Shown here: in pieces, positions 32,317 to 41,006 of the stretch
Layout: each line of letters starts with the position of its first letter
How positions within the stretch are numbered: position 1 is the stretch's first letter
From: CBDCUI01 sp965223115
GTDB taxonomy: Bacteria; Pseudomonadota; Gammaproteobacteria; UBA4575
Direction of reading: 5' to 3'
Length of the DNA stretch: 64,000 nucleotides
Assembly (NCBI GenBank): GCA_965223115.1
Contig: OZ244982.1
Span: forward strand, 496,001-560,000
The notes under the pieces: generated by a model
The model's database searches: none
What the model saw: the letters and a program-made list of their open reading frames with translations, nothing else
What the model was told of the DNA's origin: nothing
Position numbers and translations under genes: made by a program

Positions 32317-33582
32317 ATGCGGCTGAAGCTACATTGGCAAATCCTTATTGCACTGCTCTTTGCAGTGGTTATCGGTTGGATCGTTAATCCTGAAACCAGC
32401 ATTTTTGGTATCTCTCTTATTTCTATTTTCGATTTTGTAGGCAAACTTTTCTTAAATGCCTTAAAAATGATCATCGTACCGTTGATTACATCATCCATTA
32501 TTATTGGAGTGAGTAATTTAGGTTCCAGTGATGCCTTTGGGCGCCTGGGTAGTAAAACACTTGGCTATTATGTTATTACCAGCACTTTTGCCATTCTTAT
32601 TGGTGTTGCTATGGTGAATCTCATTCAACCTGGAATCGTCGATGGTGAGCCTGCCAAAGAAATATTGGGCTTAAGTGAAAATACTGACGAAGTTACCGCA
32701 AAAGTGGAAGGTAAATCTGCAGGAGACGTAGTAGGTATTTTTCTACGCATGATCCCTACCAATATTGTGTCGGCTGCTGCACAAGGCCAAATGCTTGGCT
32801 TGATTTTCTTTAGTCTGTTGTTTGGTTTTTTTATGACTAAAATCAAGTCTGAGATTAATAATGTATTACAGACTTTTTGGCAAGGTGTGTTTGACGTCAT
32901 GATGCTAATTACCGATTTAGTCATGAAGTTTGCGCCCATCGGCGTGTTTGCATTGGTTGCAAAAGTGGTAACGATTTCCGGTTTTGAAGCCTTTAAACCT
33001 TTGTTAACTTTTTTCTTTACAGTACTTGTGGCATTGCTAATTCACATTGTTGTCATCATGCCACTTTTATTACGTTTTGTTGGCAGGGTAAGTCCAATTA
33101 AACATTACCAAGCCATGGCACCTGCTTTGTTAACAGCATTTTCCACGGCATCTTCTTCTGCAACTCTGCCTGTTACTATCGATTGTGTAGAAGATCGCGC
33201 TGGTGTTTCCAACCGTGTTACTAGTTTTGTGCTGCCATTAGGAGCAACCGTGAATATGGATGGTACGGCGTTATATGAATGTGTGGCGGCGATCTTTATT
33301 GCGCAAGCTTATGGGTTAGATTTAACGGTAGGTCAACAAATATCCGTCGTGATTTTAGCGTTAATGACTTCGATTGGTGTCGCAGGCATTCCATCCGCAA
33401 GTTTGGTTGCCATTGCCATAATTTTGGCAGCGATTGGCTTGCCTGCGGAAGGTATTGGATTAATTCTTGCAGTGGACCGCGTATTGGATATGTGCAGAAC
33501 CGCTGTGAATGTGTTTAGTGATTCATGCGGGGCAGTGATCATTGGAAAAACCGAAGGGGAAACAGGTATATTGCAAGCATAG
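32317..33582 (+). CDS. Dicarboxylate/amino acid:cation symporter (DAACS family)
   Basis: Sodium- or proton-coupled importer of glutamate, aspartate or C4-dicarboxylates in the inner membrane. The 421-residue product has the fold of GltP/GltT: about eight helices, the serine-rich hairpin AFSTASSSATLPVT, the PLGATVNMDGTALYE block in TM7, and the IPSASLVAI second hairpin with VDRVLDMCRTAVNVFSDSCG at the end. ATG 32317 is used; an in-frame TTG nine bases earlier is less likely. Substrate cannot be told from sequence. Confidence 0.93.
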   Translation: MRLKLHWQILIALLFAVVIGWIVNPETSIFGISLISIFDFVGKLFLNALKMIIVPLITSSIIIGVSNLGSSDAFGRLGSKTLGYYVITSTFAILIGVAMVNLIQPGIVDGEPAKEILGLSENTDEVTAKVEGKSAGDVVGIFLRMIPTNIVSAAAQGQMLGLIFFSLLFGFFMTKIKSEINNVLQTFWQGVFDVMMLITDLVMKFAPIGVFALVAKVVTISGFEAFKPLLTFFFTVLVALLIHIVVIMPLLLRFVGRVSPIKHYQAMAPALLTAFSTASSSATLPVTIDCVEDRAGVSNRVTSFVLPLGATVNMDGTALYECVAAIFIAQAYGLDLTVGQQISVVILALMTSIGVAGIPSASLVAIAIILAAIGLPAEGIGLILAVDRVLDMCRTAVNVFSDSCGAVIIGKTEGETGILQA

Positions 33583-33651
33583 CTCTTTCATATATCGTCA
33601 GATTAAATATTATCTGTCTCATTAAGGAACATTTTATATATTTACTAAATA

Positions 33652-34350
33652 ATGTACGCAGCTCTAGTCTTGTTGCCTGGGCTTGATGGAACAGGTCGTT
33701 TATTTTCTCCGATACATAAAGAATTATCAGATAGTGTAAATACTCTTGTACTATCTTATCCGACAGATAAAGTGATGACTTACTCGGAGTTATGTCATCA
33801 TTTTAAAGACGAACTTCCTGTCACACCCTATGTGCTTCTTGGAGAGTCATTTGGCGGTCCTTTAGCTTTGATGTTATCCCAATATGCAGATGAAAATCTA
33901 AAAGGAATTATTTTATGTGCGTCCTTTGTTAAGAATCCTCAGGTTCTTTTGTCGAAATTAATACGTCCTTTTTTGAAGCCAAAACACCTACAAAAGGTAA
34001 CACCTGCTTGGCATATTAAAACAATGTTGATAAACGGTGTTTCAGATGAGACGCTCATTCATAATATTCAAGCAGCGACTGCAGAGTTAACACGGGAGGT
34101 TTATTTTAGCCGTCTGAGAGAAATAGCTGATGTAGATGTAACAGCTATATTAGAGGATTGTGAGCTGCCCATTTTATATCTTAGGGCATCAAAAGATCGA
34201 TTGGTATATGAAAGTTCAATGAAATTAATTGAAAAACTTGGTAAAAATGTGACTGTTGAAGTTTTTAATGCGCCACATATGTTATTGCAAACTAAGTTTA
34301 AACAAGCTGCTCTAACCATCAAGAAGTTTTTACATGATGTTGCCCTATGA
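33652..34350 (+). CDS. Alpha/beta hydrolase
   Basis: A 232-residue serine hydrolase with the early oxyanion segment LLPGLDGTGRLF, the nucleophile elbow LLGESFGGP (Ser), the acid in ASKDRLV and the catalytic His in NAPHMLLQ. There is no signal peptide, so it is cytoplasmic. It is shorter than many family members and lacks a large lid. Substrate unknown. A short in-frame open stretch that looks like the end of another gene directly follows its stop. Confidence 0.85.
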   Translation: MYAALVLLPGLDGTGRLFSPIHKELSDSVNTLVLSYPTDKVMTYSELCHHFKDELPVTPYVLLGESFGGPLALMLSQYADENLKGIILCASFVKNPQVLLSKLIRPFLKPKHLQKVTPAWHIKTMLINGVSDETLIHNIQAATAELTREVYFSRLREIADVDVTAILEDCELPILYLRASKDRLVYESSMKLIEKLGKNVTVEVFNAPHMLLQTKFKQAALTIKKFLHDVAL

Positions 34351-34476
34351 TTGGTCGAAACCAGTACTTATGTAAAAGACAAAGCCAATCAAGGTATTTC
34401 TTTAGGAAAAATACAAGCCAAAGATCTTGTAGAAAATGGAAGCCTTGCCGTCAAGGCTTATAAACGAAGAGAATAG
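34351..34476 (+). pseudogene. C-terminal gene fragment, unrecognised
   Basis: Directly after the hydrolase stop, in the same frame, 41 codons read without interruption to a TAG. The translation has normal amphipathic protein composition (STYVKDKANQGISLGKIQAK then DLVENGSLAVKAYKRRE) and ends in a basic tail. It has no plausible start other than TTG. It looks like the tail of a lost gene rather than random sequence. I cannot name the parent family. Confidence 0.4.
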
Positions 34477-34556
34477 GATTTCTTTTATCTATCACAGTAT
34501 TGAGTGATAAGACTAACAGGTGTGAACTTACCACAGGGTTAAAACAGCTTAATTTT

Positions 34557-34985
34557 ATGCAACCAAATTCTGGCACTTATGCTTTAATTATGCAGAGTAG
34601 TTTGAACACCACTGTACAAATTGGAAAGTGGGGTAAGCTTGTTATTCATCCAGGGTTTTATATCTATGTGGGCAGTGCATTTGGTCCTGGTGGTGTGAAA
34701 GCACGTGTGTTACGGCATTGTCGCGTTGCAAAGTCAAAACATTGGCATATAGATTATTTGCGGGACTTTGTGATACCTGTTTGCGCTTGGTTTAGCTATA
34801 GCTCTGAGCATTTTGAACATCAATGGGCACAAGTATTTTCAGATATGGTTAATGTTTCTCCAGTAAAAGGCTTTGGTTGTAGCGATTGTGCGTGTTATTC
34901 GCATCTTTTTAAGTTTGATAAGCAGCCGAACTATGTGCAGTTTACTAATATAGTAAGCTGCAAGGTTGAGTCATGGTCATATTAA
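34557..34985 (+). CDS. GIY-YIG / DUF123 family protein
   Basis: A 142-residue protein with SGTYALIMQ at the N-terminus, the GIY-YIG-like GFYIYVGSAFGPGGVKARVLRH, then HWHIDYL and a C-terminal cysteine-rich GFGCSDCACYSHLF. This is the DUF123 family, often annotated as putative endonuclease-related; activity has not been established for this group as far as I know. ATG 34557 gives the family-like start; an in-frame TTG at 34500 would add 19 residues. It lies in an island with two broken genes. Confidence 0.8.
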   Translation: MQPNSGTYALIMQSSLNTTVQIGKWGKLVIHPGFYIYVGSAFGPGGVKARVLRHCRVAKSKHWHIDYLRDFVIPVCAWFSYSSEHFEHQWAQVFSDMVNVSPVKGFGCSDCACYSHLFKFDKQPNYVQFTNIVSCKVESWSY

Positions 34986-35077
34986 GTTTCTAGTGAACAG
35001 GTCAGCTAATTTATTTCACTATTTGGTTTTTAAGAAATGCAATTGAGGCATACTATGTCTATTGCATAAGCAAAATT

Positions 35078-35494
35078 ATGAATATTGAATATAAAGTAAA
35101 TGTTGAGATTTCAGCAGATCAATTTATTGAGGTCTTGTGTGTATCTGGTTTGGGAGAGCGTCGTCCTATTGAAGATCGTGAATGTATGGAAGGTGTAATA
35201 AAGAATAGCAACCTTATCGTTACGGCATAGGATGGTGGCAAGCTAATAGGTGTTGCTCGTTGTATGACTGATTATCATTATGCTTGCTATCTTTCTGATT
35301 TAGCAGTTGTTAAGGACTATCAAAGTCATGGTGTTGGGAAAGAGTTGCAAAAGATTACTCAACAACAATTAGGAACTAAGTGTAAGCTTATATTAATAGC
35401 TGCCCCTGCTGCCAACTCATATTATGAACACATAGGATTTACTAACAATCCAATGTGCTGGGTGCTTCGAAGAAATGAAACTATTAATAGTTGA
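35078..35494 (+). pseudogene. GNAT N-acetyltransferase interrupted by an amber codon
   Basis: From ATG 35078 the frame encodes a small GNAT protein of about 138 residues but is stopped at codon 51 (TAG, 35228-35230). After the stop the same frame continues DGGKLIGVARCMTDYHYACYLSDLAVVKDYQSHGVGKELQ, with the acetyl-CoA-binding Q-S-H-G-V-G-K pattern, to a normal TGA. Relatives typically have Trp or Arg before DG, so a TGG to TAG change is the simplest explanation. The downstream part alone lacks the first strands and would not be functional. A sequencing error remains possible. Confidence 0.85.
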
Positions 35495-35562
35495 TAGGGT
35501 TTAATTTAAATGGATACGAATAATGTGAGTATAAACTTTGATCGTTTAAATGAGATCAGTGC

Positions 35563-35973
35563 ATGATAGATAAAACCGAGTTGAAAGATTGTTTTTTACA
35601 GAGCCTTGAGCGTTGCGCAAGTGATGAAGCATTTATTCCCACCTTTTATGATCGGTTTTTATCCACTTCTGAAGAAATTCGTGAAAAGTTCCAACACACA
35701 GATTTTGAGCAACAAAACAAAATGCTGATTCGTTCTTTAAGATTGGCGGCAGGAGCTACAGCAGGTGAACCTGAATCTTTACAAGAACTAAGAGATCGTG
35801 CTGAAACTCACGATAGGAATCATCTAAATATTGAGCCAAGGTTATATGATGCATGGCTTGATTCTGTAATCACTACTGCCAGTGAATTTGATAGTCAATG
35901 GAATAAAGATGTAGAACAAGCTTGGCGCAGTATTTTGGGCCATGTCATTCATCATATGATCAAATACTACTAG
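35563..35973 (+). CDS. Globin-like heme protein
   Basis: A 136-residue all-helical protein. FIPTFYDRFLSTSEEIREKF fits the globin B-C-D helices, LRDRAETHDRNHLNIEPRLYDAW the E-F region with a likely proximal histidine, and WRSILGHVIHHMIKYY the H helix. It matches the single-domain bacterial globin group rather than truncated globins or flavohemoglobins, since no reductase domain is present. Oxygen, NO or redox sensing are the usual roles. A cytochrome b-like gene and a membrane regulator follow on the same strand. Confidence 0.72.
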   Translation: MIDKTELKDCFLQSLERCASDEAFIPTFYDRFLSTSEEIREKFQHTDFEQQNKMLIRSLRLAAGATAGEPESLQELRDRAETHDRNHLNIEPRLYDAWLDSVITTASEFDSQWNKDVEQAWRSILGHVIHHMIKYY

Positions 35974-36010
35974 TATTTTAAATAAGGATGCCGCAATGCA
36001 TCCATCTGTC

Positions 36011-36061
36011 AGGGCTTGGGTGAAGGCAATAACATTGCCTTAAACGTCAGACATATGCCCT
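36011..36061 (+). other. Structured leader upstream of the cytochrome b-like gene
   Basis: AGGGC (36011-36015) can pair with GCCCT (36057-36061), enclosing a perfect 8-bp hairpin AAGGCAAT/ATTGCCTT (36023-36041, 3-nt loop). It lies between the globin stop and the cytochrome gene. It does not match a riboswitch class that I know; the inner hairpin has no T-run, so simple termination is unlikely. Confidence 0.4.
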
Positions 36062-36155
36062 ATAGAGCCAATATTGGTCATTTGGAGTCTATATAAATTC
36101 ATGAATTGCCACTATTTCTGTAATAACGAAATTAGTTATCGGCAGGAGGTGCGAC

Positions 36156-36719
36156 ATGAATGAACATAGATCAGATTCTCCACTCTGGATCAAGTGGATT
36201 CACTTAGGTTTAGCTGCGTTTGGTATAAGCGCCTATTTAACAGGTGAGTTAGCTGAATATTCTGATGGTTTTGGGTATTTGTTACACGCGTATTTAGGTA
36301 TGACAGTACTATTTTTTTTAATTAATAGATTCTTTTATGGGTTTTGGGGTAAACCAGCGTATAGGTTCGTAAATTGGTTTCCTTACAAGAAGTCATACAT
36401 AGCTACTTTAAAAGAAGATATAAGTGATTTTATGCAGGTAAAATTACCAAAGCGTGACGATCATAGAGGTATTGCAGGTTTGGTTCAGGCTTTTGGTTTA
36501 TTGATTTTTGCTTGGATGGCAGTGACAGGGACAATTATGTATGTAACGAATATTACAGATGATTCGGTGTTTGCTGAGCTTCACGAAGTGGGAGAGGGTT
36601 TGATTCCACTATTTTTAGTGGTGCATTTAGGAGCAGTTGTTTTGCATATGATTTCTGGTCAAAATCTTTTAGCAAAGATTGTACCTTTTTGCTCAAAACA
36701 CAGAGAAGCAAATTCTTGA
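36156..36719 (+). CDS. Cytochrome b561-like membrane protein
   Basis: A 187-residue protein with four hydrophobic helices and paired histidines suited to bind heme b: His16 (KWIHLGL), His44 (YLLHAYLGM), then ELHEVGEG and FLVVHLGAVVLHMI in the last helix. This is the bacterial cytochrome b561 / Ni-hydrogenase b-type layout. A strong ribosome site (GGAGGTG) precedes the ATG. The stop overlaps the start of the next gene (TTGA), so membrane cytochrome and regulator are translated together. Confidence 0.82.
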   Translation: MNEHRSDSPLWIKWIHLGLAAFGISAYLTGELAEYSDGFGYLLHAYLGMTVLFFLINRFFYGFWGKPAYRFVNWFPYKKSYIATLKEDISDFMQVKLPKRDDHRGIAGLVQAFGLLIFAWMAVTGTIMYVTNITDDSVFAELHEVGEGLIPLFLVVHLGAVVLHMISGQNLLAKIVPFCSKHREANS

Positions 36720-37189
36720 ATAATAAAGAACTAATAAAAAACTACTTTCCTACTGTAGTGCTGGTTGCTGCTACAACCTTCTTTTTATACGACATTATTA
36801 CCGATGTCATGAAAGGAAATGAAAGTACTGCCCATTTGACCATCGAGGCACTGATATTTTTATTTACTTCTATCATTCTTGCTTACGAGGTATTGCGAGT
36901 GATTCGTTTGCGTGAAAATCTAACTTATGAGCAAGAAAAAGTAGCAAGGTTGTCTGGCGATCTTAGTGAAATAATAAATAAAGATTTTGATGAATGGAAA
37001 CTTACTAATAGTGAAAAAGATGTAGCAATTATGCTGATAAAAGGTTATTCCATGAATGAAATCGCTAATTTAAGAAATGTAAAAGAAAAAACTGTCCGCC
37101 AGCAAGCAACAAGCATATATGCAAAATCTAAATGCGCTAACCGGCATGAATTAGCTGCAAAGTTTATTGAAGATTTGTTGAATACATAG
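36716..37189 (+). CDS. Membrane-anchored LuxR-type helix-turn-helix protein
   Basis: A 157-residue protein with two transmembrane helices (FPTVVLVAATTFFLYDII and IEALIFLFTSIILAYEVL), a coiled linker, and a C-terminal LuxR/GerE DNA-binding domain (LTNSEKDVAIMLIKGYSMNE, VKEKTVRQQATSIYAKS). TTG 36716 overlaps the cytochrome stop; a TTG nine codons earlier is also in frame. It has no receiver or autoinducer domain, so the signal probably comes through the membrane part. Co-translation with the b-type cytochrome points to redox or respiratory sensing, which is inference. Confidence 0.78.
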   Translation: MNNKELIKNYFPTVVLVAATTFFLYDIITDVMKGNESTAHLTIEALIFLFTSIILAYEVLRVIRLRENLTYEQEKVARLSGDLSEIINKDFDEWKLTNSEKDVAIMLIKGYSMNEIANLRNVKEKTVRQQATSIYAKSKCANRHELAAKFIEDLLNT

Positions 37190-37280
37190 GTAATTAAAGC
37201 TTTATTTACCTATGACTGCTCGTATCGTATAAAATTTTATAACCCTGAAAGCATATGATAATGCCTAAATAAACCTAAGT

Positions 37281-37928
37281 ATGGGCATGTTAATAGTTAA
37301 GCTAATTCCATCGAAAATTTTGTCTTTACAGGCTAGAAAACCAAGTGGTGTTATAGGTCGTTATGTGATGACGAAGTTATTTATTCATGGTAATGCTGAT
37401 CTTAATTTATTTGTGAAGGAGTCACTTAATCTTAAGAAAAGTGATAACGTTTTAGAAATTGGATTCGGCCCAGGAAATTTAATAAGAGAAATGGCTGAGA
37501 TTGTTACTGAAGGTACGATTGAAGGGATTGATTTTTCGGATGCAATGTTTAAGCAGGCAAGCAAGGTTAATAAAGATTATATTTTGCGTGGCAAAGTTAA
37601 GTTGCATAAAGGTGACTGCAGGAGTCTTCCTTTTAATAATGAGTCTTTTGATAAATTATGTTCAATAAATACATTGTACTTTTGGAAACAACCAAAAAAA
37701 TATTTTAATGAGATGTTTCGTGTGATGAAGCCTGGAGGGAAGGTAGTAATCGGATTTCGGGATGATAAGCAAATGAGTAAGCTAAATTTAAGTAAAGATA
37801 TCTTTACTGTTTATTCGTTAGATGAAGTTGCAAGCTTATTGTCTAGTGTGGGTTTTTTGGGTTCGCGCGTTATTGAGAAAGAAGGCAAACCTTTTCTTTC
37901 ATATTGTGCGGTTGGAACTAAACCATAG
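37281..37928 (+). CDS. Class I SAM-dependent methyltransferase
   Basis: A 215-residue enzyme with the SAM-binding loop VLEIGFGPGN, the acidic residue in IEGIDFSDAMF, the motif KLHKGDCRSLPFNNESFDK, and the FRVMKPGGKVVIGF strand. It belongs to the UbiE-like group of methyltransferases; the substrate cannot be told. The short N-terminal extension (about 50 residues) before the core has RPSGVIGRYVM-like residues seen in related proteins. It converges on fabI with a 5-nt gap. Confidence 0.85.
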   Translation: MGMLIVKLIPSKILSLQARKPSGVIGRYVMTKLFIHGNADLNLFVKESLNLKKSDNVLEIGFGPGNLIREMAEIVTEGTIEGIDFSDAMFKQASKVNKDYILRGKVKLHKGDCRSLPFNNESFDKLCSINTLYFWKQPKKYFNEMFRVMKPGGKVVIGFRDDKQMSKLNLSKDIFTVYSLDEVASLLSSVGFLGSRVIEKEGKPFLSYCAVGTKP

Positions 37929-37933
37929 CAAGT

Positions 37934-38719
37934 TTAGCAATAACCGGACATTCCCACGATATTGAACCCAGCATCCACATAAGTAATTTCTCCAGTGATG
38001 CCGCTTGCCAGGTCAGAGCATAAAAACGCTGCAGTATTACCAACTTCTTCGATCGTTACATTTTTGCGTAAGGGTGCATTTTGCTCAACATGATCTAGCA
38101 TTTTACGAAAATCGCCAATTCCTGCTGCTGCAAGGGTACGGATAGGGCCTGCTGAGATGCCGTTAACGCGGATCCCGTCTGGGCCGAGCGCATATGCCAT
38201 ATAACGAATATTGGCCTCCAGACTGGCTTTGGCTAGGCCCATGACGTTGTAGTTAGGCATAGCCCGTACAGAACCCATGTAGGTTAGCGATATTATAGCG
38301 GCATTACGGCCTTTCATGAGGGAGCGAGCAGCCTTGGCAAGGGCAGTTAGGCTGTAACTGCTGATGTCATGAGCGATTTTTGATCCCTCGCGCGTAGTCA
38401 TATCCACGAAATCACCCGCCAGCTCTTCTTTAGGTGCGAAGGCTGCAGAATGCACCAAGATGTCGAGACTATCCCAGGATTTGCCTAAATCAGTAAATAG
38501 TTTGGAGATGTCTTCGTCGTTACCGAGATCGCAGGGTAGTACAATTTCAGCACCACATTCTTTGGCAAATTTTTCAACTCGCGTTTTGAGTTTGTCGTTT
38601 TGATAGGTGAATGCAAGTTCCGCACCTTCCCGTTTCATTGCTTCGGCGATACCCCAGGCAATTGAACGATTACTTGCAATGCCTACGATTAAGGCTCGTT
38701 TTCCAGCTAAAAATCCCAT
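37934..38719 (-). CDS. fabI: Enoyl-[acyl-carrier-protein] reductase (NADH)
   Basis: Reduces the trans-2-enoyl-ACP double bond in the last step of each fatty-acid elongation cycle; it is the target of triclosan and isoniazid-type drugs. The 261-residue product is a short-chain dehydrogenase of the FabI type, with the NAD-binding IVGIASNRSIAWGIA, and the catalytic pair in YNVMGLAKASLE (Tyr-x6-Lys). It is transcribed divergently from the peptide ABC importer. Confidence 0.97.
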   Translation of the reverse strand: MGFLAGKRALIVGIASNRSIAWGIAEAMKREGAELAFTYQNDKLKTRVEKFAKECGAEIVLPCDLGNDEDISKLFTDLGKSWDSLDILVHSAAFAPKEELAGDFVDMTTREGSKIAHDISSYSLTALAKAARSLMKGRNAAIISLTYMGSVRAMPNYNVMGLAKASLEANIRYMAYALGPDGIRVNGISAGPIRTLAAAGIGDFRKMLDHVEQNAPLRKNVTIEEVGNTAAFLCSDLASGITGEITYVDAGFNIVGMSGYC

Positions 38720-38855
38720 GCGTAAAATTCTCTTTTGATAGTTAATTGCTAATTTGTGTTTATCATATAGACGGAATTATTTTTCTTGGTAAACAGTCTA
38801 TAATTGTTATACAAGGAAGAACACAATCAATACTAGGTTATCATAAACTTATCAC

Positions 38856-41006
38856 GTGAACAGCCGTTCCGCATTTATCCTGATCATCCTCACTACATGC
38901 ATTCTCAATGCTTGTACAGATAGTGTTTGGAATAATCCTTATCCCAATGAAGAAAGTGGCTCAGATATTGTTTATTCATCATTTAGTGAGCGGCCCAAGC
39001 GTTTAGACCCAGTGAGTTCCTATAGTGCTAATGAGTATCAGTTTATTGCGCAAATTTACGAACCACCATTGCAATACCATTATTTATTACGCCCTTACAC
39101 TTTAATTCCTCTGATAGCAGAGCAATTACCGCAAGTGCGCTATTTTAATGTTGATAACCAAGAAGTAAATGAAGATCAAAGCTCTGAAATTGCATTTTCT
39201 GAATACACGATTGCAATTAAACAAAATGTTCTTTTTCAACCACATCCAGCCTTTGCCATAGATGAACAAGGCAAGCCCATGTATCTGGATTTGCAAGAAA
39301 GTGATTTAGAACATATTCATATATTAAGTGATTTCAGTAAAACTGGATCGCGTGAACTTACTGCAGCAGATTATGTGTATCAAATAAAGCGTATTGCCAG
39401 TCCTTTTCTGCATTCACCTATTGCAGGGGTGATGCGAGAGTACCTCGTTGGGTTTGGTGAATTTCGTAAACAAGTGAATGAGAAATATATTGGCAATGGT
39501 GGTTGGCACGATTTGCGTGAAATTGACTTTGTGGGTGTTACAGAGTTAGACCGATATACCTATCGTATCCGTATTAAAGGGAAATACCCGCAACTCGTTT
39601 ATTGGTTGGCTATGCCATTTTTTTCTCCTATGCCGTGGGAAGCGGAAAAGTTTTATAGTCAAGCTGGCATGGAAGAACGAAATATTTCTTTGAATTGGTA
39701 TCCTGTGGGCACAGGGCCATTTATGTTGACGGAAAACAATCCTAACTTGCGTATGGTGATGAAAGTTAATCCAAACTTTCATGGTGAACGCTATCCAACA
39801 GAGGGTATGCCGGAAGATTTTGAGCACGGCTTGTTAAAAGATGCCGATAAAGAATTACCGCTGGTTAAAAAAGCTGTGTATAGCTTAGAAAAAGAAAATA
39901 TTCCCTATTGGAATAAATTTTTACAAGGATATTACGATGCTTCAGGAGTTTCTTCGGATAGTTTTGATCAAGCTATTCAGTTTGGTTCAGCAGGTGATGT
40001 GCAGCTCACAGAATTAATGCAAGAGAAAGGTATTCAACTTGAAACAGCTGTTACCACTTCTATTTTTTATATGGGGTTTAATATGCTAGACCCTGTTGTT
40101 GGTGGAAGTTCAAAACGAGCACGTTTATTACGTCGTGCTATTTCTATTGCTGTTGATTATGAAGAATATATTTCTATTTTTGCGAATGGTCGTGGTGTGC
40201 CTGCACAAAGTCCAATTCCACCCGGTATTTTTGGCAGCATTGAAGGAGAAGCAGGGATCAATTCTTACGTGTACGATTGGGTCAACGGTGAACCCAAACG
40301 TAAAAGCATCAAAGTTGCACAAAATTTAATGAATGAGGCAGGTTATGAAGGCGGAATTGATGCTAATACAGGCAAGCCTTTGGTATTAAATTTTGATACA
40401 CCTGCAGCAGGCCCTGATGCTAAGGCGCAGCTAAATTGGATGCGTAAACAATATCAAAAGCTTGGGGTTCAGTTGGTTATTCGTGCAACGGATTACAATC
40501 GATTCCAAGAAAAAATGCGCAATGGTACAGGACAGATTTTTCAATGGGGTTGGAATGCCGATTACCCTGATCCTGAGAATTTCTTTTTCCTTTTGTATGG
40601 GCCTAATGGTAAGAAGGAATTTCATGGCGAGAATGCGGCGAATTATACAAACCCTGAGTTTGATCGTTTGTTTGAAAAAATGAAGAATACTAAAAATAGT
40701 CCAGAGCGTTTAAAAATTATTCAGCAAATGACAGACATTGTGCAAGAAGATGCACCATGGTTATGGGGTTTTCATCCTAAGGCATTTTCTTTATTTCACA
40801 GTTGGTATAAAAATGTTAAACCAAATTTAATGGCTAACAATACGTTAAAGTATAAGCGTGTAGATAGTGAAATTAGAGGGGTAAAACGTGCACAATGGAA
40901 TAAGCCTAATTACTGGCCATTAATAATATTATTTTTATTTCTCATCATTTCATTTATTCCTGCAGTGATCGCATTTCGTAAACGTGAAAGAGTGGTTTTA
41001 AAATGA
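38856..41006 (+). CDS. Peptide ABC transporter substrate-binding lipoprotein
   Basis: A 716-residue member of solute-binding protein family 5, which binds oligopeptides or similar ligands. The N-terminus is a lipoprotein signal (FILIILTTCILNAC). The core has the family pattern RLDPVSSYSANEYQF, LTAADYVYQIKRI, and GWNADYPDPENFFFLLYG. Unusually, a hydrophobic helix (residues about 690-708, PLIILFLFLIISFIPAVIAF) ends the protein, followed by a basic tail, so it may be anchored at both ends. GTG start with no ribosome site seen; a TATAAT at 38799-38804 could be the promoter -10. The stop overlaps the next gene (ATGA). Confidence 0.9.
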   Translation: MNSRSAFILIILTTCILNACTDSVWNNPYPNEESGSDIVYSSFSERPKRLDPVSSYSANEYQFIAQIYEPPLQYHYLLRPYTLIPLIAEQLPQVRYFNVDNQEVNEDQSSEIAFSEYTIAIKQNVLFQPHPAFAIDEQGKPMYLDLQESDLEHIHILSDFSKTGSRELTAADYVYQIKRIASPFLHSPIAGVMREYLVGFGEFRKQVNEKYIGNGGWHDLREIDFVGVTELDRYTYRIRIKGKYPQLVYWLAMPFFSPMPWEAEKFYSQAGMEERNISLNWYPVGTGPFMLTENNPNLRMVMKVNPNFHGERYPTEGMPEDFEHGLLKDADKELPLVKKAVYSLEKENIPYWNKFLQGYYDASGVSSDSFDQAIQFGSAGDVQLTELMQEKGIQLETAVTTSIFYMGFNMLDPVVGGSSKRARLLRRAISIAVDYEEYISIFANGRGVPAQSPIPPGIFGSIEGEAGINSYVYDWVNGEPKRKSIKVAQNLMNEAGYEGGIDANTGKPLVLNFDTPAAGPDAKAQLNWMRKQYQKLGVQLVIRATDYNRFQEKMRNGTGQIFQWGWNADYPDPENFFFLLYGPNGKKEFHGENAANYTNPEFDRLFEKMKNTKNSPERLKIIQQMTDIVQEDAPWLWGFHPKAFSLFHSWYKNVKPNLMANNTLKYKRVDSEIRGVKRAQWNKPNYWPLIILFLFLIISFIPAVIAFRKRERVVLK

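Noticed and set aside
34346..34459. 37-codon frame starting at the ATGA overlap with the hydrolase stop
   Set aside because: Composition very rich in Arg, Ser, Gln and Cys; the other frame (34351-34476) looks far more protein-like.
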